From Oscillatoriales cyanobacterium CG2_30_40_61 (GTDB taxonomy: Bacteria; Cyanobacteriota; Cyanobacteriia; Cyanobacteriales; Microcoleaceae): a DNA stretch of 45,568 nt. The DNA lies in the NCBI GenBank assembly GCA_001873365.1, contig MNYZ01000064.1:11512-57079 (forward strand). Reading direction: 5' to 3'. The translations under genes were made by a program, and so were the position numbers. Positions 8,338 to 16,836 of this stretch are shown piece after piece; position 1 is the stretch's first letter; each line of letters starts with the position of its first letter. Under the pieces are notes generated by a model that made no database searches, was not told the DNA's origin, and worked only from the letters and a program-made list of their open reading frames with translations.

Positions 8338-8452
8338 GTTGTCACCTCAACTTTGTAACGTCCCTTTTCTATTCATTATTAAGTATAACATTGTTGGGTT
8401 TAGACTCCTGGGTGCTGAGAATACTAAAGCCCAACAATAAACTATCTTCTGA

Positions 8453-11344
8453 TTAATTTTTTATTCTTCTTTCTCCATAACGTAATAACATATTAATACT
8501 CGCCAAACGATTTCCCCAACTAGAGACTTGATAGGGACGTTCTAAGGCTTGTAAACGCATAGAAGTTTGGAATTGTTTTTGAAAAGTTGCTAACTTTTGT
8601 TGAGCTATTTCTAAGGTTTGAGAAGAAGGATTATCCTCTAATTGTTTCAAGGTTTGCGCTAAATCTTCTGCTTGAATACTCAAGGCTTTTAGTTCTCCAT
8701 CTCGAATCCAAAGTTGTTCATTTGCTAATAGAAAACTCCATTCTCTTTTTAACGCCAAATAGCGATCATGCGCCGCAGCAAAGGGCTGGCGATAGGGAAT
8801 GGGAGGTTGAGTTTTAGAGGAATTATTCTGAGTTCTGTGGAAATAGTTTTGGAGATTATTACCAATACTATCAACGGCAAAAATTGAATATCCTCCTGTT
8901 GGTAAATCCCGTAGGGATTGTAATTGATCAATCGCCACAATTTCAGAAATATTCAATAACTTAATGGAAGGACTAATTAACGCAGACCCTAATTTTTGTT
9001 CTTGGGTTAAAGGTTGAGTAATTCGTTGTAAACGGTTAGTATCCATCGCATAGGTCATCGGAACAATTAAATCCACATAACCTTTTTTTGCCCAAACTTC
9101 CCATTGTTGTTGAATTTTCATAACCCTTTCCTGTTCAGGATTAGAAAACACCGCAACCGATAAAATTATATTGGGTTTTTGTTGCTTCAAAAATTGCGAA
9201 ACTTCCGCCACAAAAGATGTCACTTGTTCAGTTTTAAATTGTAGCCATCGATTCCATAGTTCATGATTTTTGGGCGTAATATTAACCGGATCAACTCCTG
9301 TTAATTGTTGGAATTGTTCCCGTCCCGCTTTCCCATATCCATAGCTGTAACTTCCACTGGGATCTTGGAAGGGATAGCGAATATAATCTAATTGCAACCC
9401 ATCGACATTATAGGCGGTAATTTCATTAATTAAACGCATTAAATAGGCTCTAGCTTCTCGGTTAGCTGGATCGAGATAAACTTTGCGATCGCGGGTATTT
9501 CTTAACTCTCCATAATTATTAATATTGATCCAATCAGGATGGGCCTGAATTACCGGACTTAAAAAACTACTGGGTTGTCCTAAAAGTTGATTATGACGGT
9601 CATTTCCTACCGCAAATACCCAGATCCAAGCGTGTAATTCCATACCCCGTTGGTGAGCTAATTTCACCGCCGCTTCTAAGGGGTTCCAACCCTGGATTAA
9701 GGGGTTTTGTTCCGGCGCAACTCGACTGGGATAAATTGGATAACCCGCATTAATTGTTTCAAAATAAACCGTATTAATTCCGGCCGCCGCTAACCGATCA
9801 AACACTTGCGTCAGTCCGGCTTCACTTCTGGCTTTAACTATAGTTCCTCGGTCTAACCAAACCGCCCGAATTTCCGCCCCTAATCGTTCTCCTTCCGTGG
9901 GATAATTTTGCCATAATTGTTGACGAATTTCTAACCATTGATGCCGAGCTTCTGCCCAATTTTGTTGAGCGACTAACTGGGGAAAATTCTTAATTACTTC
10001 TCTAGATTTGGTAATAATTTGATCTGATTGTTTGAAATTAGCACTGGCTAGACTTCCTCCGGTTCCTGCTGTTAATTGAGTGGAAGCAACCTGTAAATTA
10101 ATCGGAATATTACCGGAATTTGAGGCAATTAAAGCATTTTCAAAACGTCCTAATAAATCTACTAATTCCTGTCGCATGGCGATCGCCGTTAATTCCTCAA
10201 TAGGTTGATTTCCGGGCTGCACTTCTAAACCCGCCGGGGCAATTTGTTCGGAAGGGTCAATAAAGCTACTGGGAACGCTTGGAGTATGGGGCAATGTCCG
10301 AGTCGCCGTTAAGCTGGGGGCGGGGGGCGTAGTTGAACGCGGGGGGGAAACCGGAGTCTGGGGAACTATCACAGGTGTCACCGGGCGGGGAGCCGGGACA
10401 GTAGCCCTTAGCTGTACCCTGGGTGTCGTGGGTTGGGGCAGGGGTGCAGGAGCGGGACGAGTGGCTATTGGTGGTGGCGGTGTAGCCGGACGGATGACTG
10501 TTGCTGGAGGCGCAGGAGCCGGACGGGTCGCTGTTGGGGGCGGTGGGGGAACTGGACGGGGTTCTGCTATTGGGGCTGTTGGGGGCGCGACGGTGGCAGT
10601 GGCGACGGGAGTTGTCGGGTTTCCGGCCAAACCATGACGACTGACCGCCGCTTGTAACCAAGCAATATCAACCTCCGCCGAAGATTGATTTCCCCAGCGC
10701 CAGCCTAAATAGGTGGCTTTTTGAGTAGTAATAACGGCAGGAGAACTCCCACTGGCTTCCCAAATTCCGGCGGTATAACTTTCTAAGGTAGTGGGAATTA
10801 AAACCCCCCCGTCAACGGCGTTAGAATTAGCTTGAGTTGGGCCCCAAGTTGTTAGGGAAGCGCAGATAGGATCTTTAGTTCGACAGCGATTTTTAGCGAT
10901 TTGAGGTTTAGCGGGAACTGTCAGGGGAAAAGCCCAATAGGAACCTAAAATTGATCGCAACAATTGACGAACTAAGGGGGTAGACTTTTCTCCGACCGGG
11001 CCACTGGCAATCACCTGTCCGCCTTGTTTTGCCCACTCTTGCAAAACCTTGGCTTGTTCGGTTTTAATAACAGTTATATTAGGGATAAATAAAACTCTAA
11101 TTCCCTGAAGATCGGCGATGGTTTTGATATTGTTTAAATCCAGGGTTTGATAGGATATTCTACTGGCTTTTAACCGTTTTTCAATGTTATTCCAGTCCGT
11201 GGTTTGTTCGGAATCACGAATTACCCCAAATGGGGCATTTATTTGGCTTAAGGAAGTTAGGGGAATTGATAATTGTAAGATTGTACTGGCAAGAGTTCCC
11301 AGGATAATTTGTTGGAAAAACTTTTGCGATCGCCGTTGTACCAT
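8453..11344 (-). CDS. Exported family-10-like (GHL10/DUF187) glycoside hydrolase
   Basis: A large protein of 963 residues. It begins with a signal-type sequence: basic MVQRRSQK, then a hydrophobic stretch to about residue 33. Residues about 35-225 resemble a class I amidotransferase-like/ThuA fold (VLFIPNITV, then QGGQVIASGPVG). Residues about 245-360 are a Pro/Ala/Thr-rich linker. Residues about 488-790 are a TIM-barrel hydrolase of the DUF187/GHL10 type, with RAVWLDRGT, ELHAWIWVFAVGN, the GLQLDYIRYPF motif carrying the likely catalytic acids, and VPMTYAMD. The C-terminal 110 residues are helical. Cyanobacterial relatives are annotated as family 10 glycosylhydrolases, probably acting on envelope polysaccharide. 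The real substrate is unknown. Confidence 0.85.
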   Translation of the reverse strand: MVQRRSQKFFQQIILGTLASTILQLSIPLTSLSQINAPFGVIRDSEQTTDWNNIEKRLKASRISYQTLDLNNIKTIADLQGIRVLFIPNITVIKTEQAKVLQEWAKQGGQVIASGPVGEKSTPLVRQLLRSILGSYWAFPLTVPAKPQIAKNRCRTKDPICASLTTWGPTQANSNAVDGGVLIPTTLESYTAGIWEASGSSPAVITTQKATYLGWRWGNQSSAEVDIAWLQAAVSRHGLAGNPTTPVATATVAPPTAPIAEPRPVPPPPPTATRPAPAPPATVIRPATPPPPIATRPAPAPLPQPTTPRVQLRATVPAPRPVTPVIVPQTPVSPPRSTTPPAPSLTATRTLPHTPSVPSSFIDPSEQIAPAGLEVQPGNQPIEELTAIAMRQELVDLLGRFENALIASNSGNIPINLQVASTQLTAGTGGSLASANFKQSDQIITKSREVIKNFPQLVAQQNWAEARHQWLEIRQQLWQNYPTEGERLGAEIRAVWLDRGTIVKARSEAGLTQVFDRLAAAGINTVYFETINAGYPIYPSRVAPEQNPLIQGWNPLEAAVKLAHQRGMELHAWIWVFAVGNDRHNQLLGQPSSFLSPVIQAHPDWININNYGELRNTRDRKVYLDPANREARAYLMRLINEITAYNVDGLQLDYIRYPFQDPSGSYSYGYGKAGREQFQQLTGVDPVNITPKNHELWNRWLQFKTEQVTSFVAEVSQFLKQQKPNIILSVAVFSNPEQERVMKIQQQWEVWAKKGYVDLIVPMTYAMDTNRLQRITQPLTQEQKLGSALISPSIKLLNISEIVAIDQLQSLRDLPTGGYSIFAVDSIGNNLQNYFHRTQNNSSKTQPPIPYRQPFAAAHDRYLALKREWSFLLANEQLWIRDGELKALSIQAEDLAQTLKQLEDNPSSQTLEIAQQKLATFQKQFQTSMRLQALERPYQVSSWGNRLASINMLLRYGERRIKN

Positions 11345-11547
11345 TGGTTTATATTGGTTTTTTAGTCATAAAATCAATTGAGGTGGTGATCATAACCCAG
11401 GAAAATTGTCAAGCTGTTTTTGGGAGCTAAACCTTAAATTATGCCGAATTCTCTCTGTTTCCAACTCCACACCCCTAAAATTGGAGGAGAATAGACAAAT
11501 CCTTACTATTCTACCAGGCATCTGTAGGCTTGTCTAATTATTCACTA

Positions 11548-12192
11548 TTAACTATCCGTGATTCTTCTAAATAGGCGATCGCAATAGGGTGCTTTTTTAC
11601 GAACAATAGAGACATCAATGATTTCTAAGATTTTAGCCGCATGATAAATCTTTTGATATCTCCCTTTTTGTGTTCTTTCCGTTGCCCTGTTTAACGCAGA
11701 TTCTATAGTATCTTTAGGAATTTCTTCAACATTATTATTACGAGGAATAGCAGTTTTATTAAATCCTTGCCCGTAAATTTGGGCTAAGGTATCAATATCA
11801 GCAATTAGCCAACTTTCCATGAATTGAACCATTAAATGAATGTCATGTTCATCAATTCCAGACAAATAACCCTCCCATGGATCACGGTTGATGAGATGTT
11901 GTCTAGCACTTAATCCCATGACACGATCCTTTTCCTCTGGATCTGCATTGGGATCAATTGTTAAAGTATTGACCAGGCCCTCTGAATCAACTAACAAAAG
12001 ATTGATAGCATCAGGATGACTTTTTAAAGCATTCTTGAAGTTTCTACAAGCGTCATTTCTACTGCCACAAACAACACAAATAACGCTTCTTCCTGTTAGG
12101 CGTTGTAAAAATTGACTCATTCCTATTCGAAAGGTGTTTTTAGTCTTCTGTCCATCACCCCCACCTTCTACATAAATACGAATTTCTACCAT
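11548..12192 (-). CDS. DUF4276 family protein, TOPRIM-like, partner of upstream ATPase
   Basis: A 214-residue protein starting MVEIRIYVEGGGDG. E9 lies on the first strand and D69 and E71 in LLLVDSEG, the arrangement of acidic residues in TOPRIM-type metal sites. Further family-like segments are MVQFMESWLIAD (121-132), EEIPKD (156-161) and KGRYQKIYHAAKIL (176-189). The start codon overlaps the end of the ATPase gene by 7 bp, so the two are translationally coupled. Similar ATPase plus small TOPRIM-like pairs (OLD, PARIS, Rlo-type) act in phage defence, with the small protein as nuclease effector. Assigning that role here is inference. Confidence 0.82.
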   Translation of the reverse strand: MVEIRIYVEGGGDGQKTKNTFRIGMSQFLQRLTGRSVICVVCGSRNDACRNFKNALKSHPDAINLLLVDSEGLVNTLTIDPNADPEEKDRVMGLSARQHLINRDPWEGYLSGIDEHDIHLMVQFMESWLIADIDTLAQIYGQGFNKTAIPRNNNVEEIPKDTIESALNRATERTQKGRYQKIYHAAKILEIIDVSIVRKKAPYCDRLFRRITDS

Positions 12193-13391
12193 CGATTTCC
12201 TCCAAGTTCTCCCATACTCCGTAAATCCCCTAAGCTATAATTTTCTAGCCAATCTTTTAGTGCTTCAGGTTCTAATCGTCTCATTCGACTTCCTCTTTCA
12301 TCTCGTTCACAGACGAGAATAGATTCGGGAATTTCACTTAAAGCGGATATCAAATCATCGGAGTGAGTGGTAACAATTAATTGAGTTTTTTGAGAAGCAT
12401 CAATTAATAATTCAGCAATGGTAGGTAAAATATCAGGATGCAATCCTAATTCGGGTTCTTCAATACAGATAAGCGGAGGAGGAGTTGGATGTAAAAGAAT
12501 CATTAATAAGCAAAGATAGCGCAATGTTCCATCAGAGAGACGAGTCGCTGGAATCGGTTGATTAAGTCCTCGCTCATGTAAAAAAATCTGAACTGTTCCC
12601 CCCGCTATTTTTATAGTAATATCCGTTACAGGTTCATAAAACTTTTGTAAATTTTCAACAATTTTTCTGCTGCCAATACGGTGCTGCAAATCATTAAGAA
12701 TTAATCCCAAATTACTACAATCTTCGAGTAAAAAATCTTCAGGTAAATCTAACTTTTGGGGCATTCTAGGAGGAGTATAACGCCCTAAATTCCACTCTCG
12801 ATAAAGTCTGATTTGAGAAAATTGATTACTTAAATAACTTAATTCTGGGTATAAATCTGGATCTTTTCGTTGTGATAAAACCGATTGATCAGGTTTTAAG
12901 TCTTCTCGTCTCAATTGACGGCCAGTGCGAGTGGGTTCATTTTCTGTTATTCTTCTTGCATTGAGTACGGGATGACCCTGTTGATAGCGATAGAAAAAGA
13001 AAACATCTTGTTCATAATCATTGTTTTTTTGTTCATTTTCGATAGCTTCATCAATAATTTCTAAGCGTTGGGCAACCGTTGTAAAATCAATACGATAGCG
13101 TAAAGGCATCCGACCTTCTGGATAATTAATGATAGCTTCAATTTTGGCAATGGGAGTTTCTTGAGTTCCTTTCCATAGCCATTCATTAACTCCTCCACCC
13201 TCACGAATTGGCTTAGTTAAATCGGTGGGAATCCCTTGCAATAAGCCTAATACTTCAATTAAATTTGATTTTCCTACACCATTTGTGCCCCTGATGACAT
13301 TTAGGGGCTGTAAATCAATTGTTTCTCCTGATGAACCATAGGAGAGAAGGTTTTGGATTTTTAGCGAATTAATAAATTTATAGCCTTCCAT
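12186..13391 (-). CDS. AAA/ABC-type ATPase of the RecF/OLD-like AAA_21 group
   Basis: A 401-residue ATPase with an ABC-like head. The N-terminal LKIQNLLSYG strand leads to Walker A GTNGVGKS (35-42). The signature motif LSDGT is at 285-289, Walker B with catalytic glutamate EEPELGLHP at 311-319, and the H-loop TTHSDD at 341-346. The middle (about 100-270) lacks a long coiled coil, so this is the short AAA_21 form and not SMC or RecN. It is the first gene of a two-gene operon with the DUF4276 protein. Family knowledge links such ATPases to sensing in conflict systems. A non-defence DNA-repair role cannot be excluded. Confidence 0.85.
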   Translation of the reverse strand: MEGYKFINSLKIQNLLSYGSSGETIDLQPLNVIRGTNGVGKSNLIEVLGLLQGIPTDLTKPIREGGGVNEWLWKGTQETPIAKIEAIINYPEGRMPLRYRIDFTTVAQRLEIIDEAIENEQKNNDYEQDVFFFYRYQQGHPVLNARRITENEPTRTGRQLRREDLKPDQSVLSQRKDPDLYPELSYLSNQFSQIRLYREWNLGRYTPPRMPQKLDLPEDFLLEDCSNLGLILNDLQHRIGSRKIVENLQKFYEPVTDITIKIAGGTVQIFLHERGLNQPIPATRLSDGTLRYLCLLMILLHPTPPPLICIEEPELGLHPDILPTIAELLIDASQKTQLIVTTHSDDLISALSEIPESILVCERDERGSRMRRLEPEALKDWLENYSLGDLRSMGELGGNRW

Positions 13392-13712
13392 AGAGCAAGT
13401 TTTGAATACCCCTTAAAGTTTATTTCATATCCCGTAAAAAACATAAATTACATTTTAACCTAAAGCAAAACGTTTGTTTTGTCAAGTGCTAAACTCACTA
13501 ATGCTAATTTTGCTAAAAATAAAATGCTTATAGCATAAGATTTTGTTTTTTTATAAATGAGTAACTATTTTACTTACCTATTCCTGATAAAAATAAAAAT
13601 TGTTAACGGTTAATGATTGACGGATCAAGCTGAGACTAGAAAATATTGTGTCCAGAGGTATAAGATTGAGGTACAATCATAAAATATTTATCAATTGTAT
13701 ATTAACAAACCG
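13392..13712. other. AT-rich intergenic region between ATPase and metal-sensor gene
   Basis: The genes on each side diverge. The 320-bp spacer has no credible reading frame and must contain both promoters. TATAAG (13659-13664) and TACAAT (13672-13677) are possible -10 boxes for the sensor gene, but neither has a well-spaced -35. No clear sensor operator could be recognised. Confidence 0.5.
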
Positions 13713-14063
13713 ATGAATGACTTAGATCCCACAGTAAAAGAACTCAATAATTTACTAGACCATCATGATCACGAACATTCTAGCCATCCCCATATTCATA
13801 GTGAAGAATCTTTGCGAAAAATAGTCAATCGTTTATCGAGGTTAGAGGGACATATTCGAGGCGTCAAAACCATGGTACAGGAAAATCGCCCCTGTCCTGA
13901 TGTCTTAATTCAAATTGCCGCGATTAGGGGAGCTTTAGATCGGGTAGCTAGAATTATTTTAGATGAACATTTGAGTGAGTGTGTGGCGAGGGCGGCGCAG
14001 GAAGGTAATATTGATGTGGAAATTGAAGCATTAAAAACAGCATTAGATCGATTTTTACCGTAA
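13713..14063 (+). CDS. CsoR/RcnR family metal sensor, InrS-like
   Basis: A 116-residue four-helix repressor of the DUF156 family. The ATG at 13713 is preferred over an in-frame TTG at 13695. The N-terminus is histidine-rich (H17, H18, H20, H22, H25, H27, H29). The conserved core RLSRLEGHIRGVK is followed by C61, H86 and C90. The spacings 61-86-90 equal those of the nickel ligands Cys53, His78 and Cys82 recalled for Synechocystis InrS, and H29 falls where InrS His21 would align. This suggests a Ni(II) sensor. Copper sensing of the CsoR type is the alternative. The targets might be the downstream membrane protein or the efflux pump, but that is only positional inference. Confidence 0.85.
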   Translation: MNDLDPTVKELNNLLDHHDHEHSSHPHIHSEESLRKIVNRLSRLEGHIRGVKTMVQENRPCPDVLIQIAAIRGALDRVARIILDEHLSECVARAAQEGNIDVEIEALKTALDRFLP

Positions 14064-14096
14064 AAATTAGTTAACAGTCATTAGTTATCAGTTCAA

Positions 14097-14171
14097 AACC
14101 CATTACCCATTACCCTGTTACTGAGCGAAGTCGAAGTATTACCCATTACCCATTACCCATTACCCATTACC
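14097..14171. repeat. Short tandem repeat of the CCATTAC type
   Basis: Seven-base units reading CCATTAC recur about eight times, interrupted near 14119-14139. This is the heptamer-type short tandem repeat common in filamentous cyanobacteria. It lies between the sensor gene and the membrane-protein gene. Confidence 0.75.
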
Positions 14172-14196
14172 TCTATTAAATACCCTAAGTTTAATT

Positions 14197-14841
14197 ATGA
14201 AAAATAAGATCATTTTTGGTTTAATTTGGCTAGGATTTACGCTGTATGCGTTTATATTTGCACCGCCGGATCAACCTGAAACCTTGGATTTAATCAAAAA
14301 TCTGTCAACGGGAAATTGGACAGGAATTAATCCATTAATTATTGCCCTATTTAATATTATGGGAATTTGGCCGTTAATTTATAGCTGTATTCTTTTTATT
14401 GACGGACATGGACAAAAAACTCCCGCTTGGTTGTTTGCAACTTTATCCTTTGGGGTGGGTGCTTTTGCGATTTTACCTTACCTAGCTTTACGCCAACCCA
14501 ACCCTCAATTTTTAGGGGAAAAATCATGGTTTATAAAAATATTAGATTCTCGAATTACCGGACTATTATTAACAATAGGAACAATTATACTGGTGATTTA
14601 TGGTTTAACTCAAGGCAATTGGGCGGATTTTATTCAACAGTGGCAAACCAGTCGTTTTATTCATGTGATGAGTCTTGACTTTTTATTATTAAGTATTTTA
14701 TTTCCAGTTTTATTAACAGATGATCGGGCTAGACGAGAAATGAAAAATTCTGTAATATTGGAGTTAGTTACCTTAATTCCTTTATTTGGGGCACTATTTT
14801 ATTTAACTACAAGAGTTCCTTTAAATGATCAAACTCAGTGA
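14197..14841 (+). CDS. Multi-pass membrane protein of unknown function
   Basis: A 214-residue protein with about six hydrophobic segments: near 5-22, 46-66, 76-96, 117-136, 150-170 and 185-203. A short exposed loop after the first segment carries PPDQPETLDLI. No catalytic motif is recognised. Cyanobacterial and plastid homologues are usually annotated only as conserved membrane proteins. It lies 133 bp after the metal sensor and 104 bp before the efflux adaptor on the same strand. The sensor could control it, but nothing in the sequence proves that. Confidence 0.7.
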   Translation: MKNKIIFGLIWLGFTLYAFIFAPPDQPETLDLIKNLSTGNWTGINPLIIALFNIMGIWPLIYSCILFIDGHGQKTPAWLFATLSFGVGAFAILPYLALRQPNPQFLGEKSWFIKILDSRITGLLLTIGTIILVIYGLTQGNWADFIQQWQTSRFIHVMSLDFLLLSILFPVLLTDDRARREMKNSVILELVTLIPLFGALFYLTTRVPLNDQTQ

Positions 14842-14945
14842 TAAGAATTATTTTGCTCATCCCAAAATTATCACAATATCCTCTATAATACACTTCCAAT
14901 ATTCTCAACTAAGTCTATTTTCCGTTTCCCGTTTTCGGCAAAACC

Positions 14946-16544
14946 ATGAACAAGCGTCTAGCATCTTGGAATTCCTATTTTCCTCTAATCTTAACTAGCC
15001 TCCTGATGAGTGCTTGTGGAAGTGAACCCCAGGCGGCGGCACCTCCACCCGTATCCGTGAATTTGGCTGTGGTGGGAATGAGTAATGTTAGAAACACTAG
15101 CGAATTTAATGCTAGGGTGGAAGGGATTGAAAATGCGGTGATTCAACCTCGTGTTAGTGGCGTGGTGAGACAGGTTTTTGTTCGTTTGGGCGATCGCATT
15201 TCTCAAAATGCCCCCTTAATTGCAATTGACGGGCGCCAACAACAGGCAAATTATGAAGGTCAATTAGCCACCGTTGAGTCCAGAATCGCACAATTAAATA
15301 GTGCTAGGGCTAATCTTGATGCACAACGATCAGAATTGCAGCGAATACAAGCCCAACTCACTTATCAATCCCAAGAAGCTGATTTACAAGATGCTCAACA
15401 AACCCTAGCCGCAGAAAAAAATGAAAAAGAGCGATTACAGTATGAATTAGAATATACCTCCGTTGCCGATGAGCTAAAAACCGCCCAAGAGAATGTGCAG
15501 GTGGGGCTCAAAGAACGGGAGCGCCGACGGGCAATTATGGACGAAAGAAAAAAAGCCTATGATCGGTATCAACAACTGTATGAACAAGGGGTAGTTTCCT
15601 CAGAAATCTACGATCAAAAATTGCGGGACTATCAAGCATCTCAAGCGGATTTTGCGGCTCAAGAACGAGAGATTATGTCCCTACAGGCAAAAGTCAGAAC
15701 TTCCCAACAAAACCTAGAACGTCAAATTTCCACCTTAAACACCCAAATAGAAACCCAACAAAGACGGGTCGATGCTTCTGGGGCCAAAGTTGCAAGTGCC
15801 TCGCAAAATTATAATCGTCAAGTCTCAACCCTAGAGGCTCAAATTGCTAGTCAGAAAAAAGTGATTGTGGCTCAAGAATCAGAGATCCAACGACTCCAGC
15901 GAGATATTGACCAAGCCCGATCAACCGCAACGGCCGGACAAATCCAATTAGGATATTATCAAATCAATGCCCCGATTGATGGAATAGTCGGGGATGTATT
16001 AGTAAAGGCTGGAGATTTTGTCGATAGTCAAACCATCATTACCACCATTCGACAAAATGATTTATTAGAAGTGCAAATTAATATTCCCATTGAGCGCCTC
16101 TCTCAAATTAGAGCCGGAACCCTCGTCGAACTTAGATCTCAAGAAACCGGAGAATTAATCGGAAACTCCCAGGTGTCCTATATTTCCCCCAGTGCGGGGA
16201 CGGGAACCCAAACAATTTTAGTTAAAGCGATTTACGATAATCGTAATAATAGACTGCGAACCGATCAAATTGTCCGAGCTAAGGTAATCTGGGAACAACA
16301 ATCGGGAATTACTGTTCCCGTCACCTCTATTAGTCGGATTGGCGATCAAAGTTTTGTGTTTGTCGCCCAAGAACAAACTAAGGACACAAATACCCAATTA
16401 ATCGCCAAACAAAGACCCGTGCAGTTAGGCAGTATTCAAGATCAGGGCTTTGAAGTCCTATCGGGTTTGAAAGCTGGAGAAAAGGTGGTGATAGATGGCG
16501 TGGTTAAGTTACGAGATGGGACACCGATAGTCAGTAATCAGTAA
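14946..16544 (+). CDS. RND efflux periplasmic adaptor (HlyD/AcrA family), lipoprotein
   Basis: A 532-residue membrane fusion protein. The N-terminus ends in the lipobox LMSAC with the acylated cysteine at C24. The lipoyl half-motif VIQPRVSGVVRQVFVRLGD (about 65-83) opens a very long coiled-coil hairpin (about 95-330, rich in Gln, Glu and Ala). The hairpin is followed by the second lipoyl half YYQINAPIDGIVGDVLVKAG, then a beta-barrel domain. The hairpin is longer than in AcrA, as is usual for cyanobacterial adaptors. The cognate pump gene follows on the same strand after a 292-bp repeat-rich spacer. No TolC-type channel gene is in the window. Confidence 0.9.
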   Translation: MNKRLASWNSYFPLILTSLLMSACGSEPQAAAPPPVSVNLAVVGMSNVRNTSEFNARVEGIENAVIQPRVSGVVRQVFVRLGDRISQNAPLIAIDGRQQQANYEGQLATVESRIAQLNSARANLDAQRSELQRIQAQLTYQSQEADLQDAQQTLAAEKNEKERLQYELEYTSVADELKTAQENVQVGLKERERRRAIMDERKKAYDRYQQLYEQGVVSSEIYDQKLRDYQASQADFAAQEREIMSLQAKVRTSQQNLERQISTLNTQIETQQRRVDASGAKVASASQNYNRQVSTLEAQIASQKKVIVAQESEIQRLQRDIDQARSTATAGQIQLGYYQINAPIDGIVGDVLVKAGDFVDSQTIITTIRQNDLLEVQINIPIERLSQIRAGTLVELRSQETGELIGNSQVSYISPSAGTGTQTILVKAIYDNRNNRLRTDQIVRAKVIWEQQSGITVPVTSISRIGDQSFVFVAQEQTKDTNTQLIAKQRPVQLGSIQDQGFEVLSGLKAGEKVVIDGVVKLRDGTPIVSNQ

Positions 16545-16836
16545 TCAGTCATCAGTCATCAGTTAACAGTTAACAGTTAACATTCATCAGTTGTAGGGGC
16601 GGGTTCATCAATATGCCCGTGATTAGCTCATATTTAAAATAACCCGCCCGTACCAGTTAACTGTTTTTAGCCCACAAATATTAACAATGAACTCTTTAGT
16701 GTCAACTGATGACTGATATCTCTTACACTGTGAACTGATGAATGGTACAGACGCGCCATGACACATCTCTACACCGATGACTGACAAATGATTTCCTTAA
16801 CTGATAACTGATAACTGATTACTGATAACTGATTAT
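16525..16836. repeat. Repeat-rich spacer between adaptor and pump genes
   Basis: The left edge carries tandem CAGTAAT/CAGTCAT/CAGTTAACAGTTAAC heptamers. The right edge carries the complementary CTGATAACTGATAACTGATTA series, so the two edges form a long imperfect inverted repeat. Between them GGGCGGGTT (16597-16605) pairs with AACCCGCCC (16641-16649). The spacer probably folds into a large structure that could uncouple expression of the two efflux genes. Confidence 0.7.

Noticed and set aside
10266-10661. Coding frames on both strands in the GC-rich stretch
   Set aside because: They are shadows of the Pro/Thr/Ala-rich linker of the GHL10 hydrolase; their composition is repetitive and they have no independent start signals.
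11548-13391. SMC/RecN-type repair ATPase
   Set aside because: There is no long coiled-coil insertion between the Walker motifs, and the DUF4276 partner is not part of those systems.
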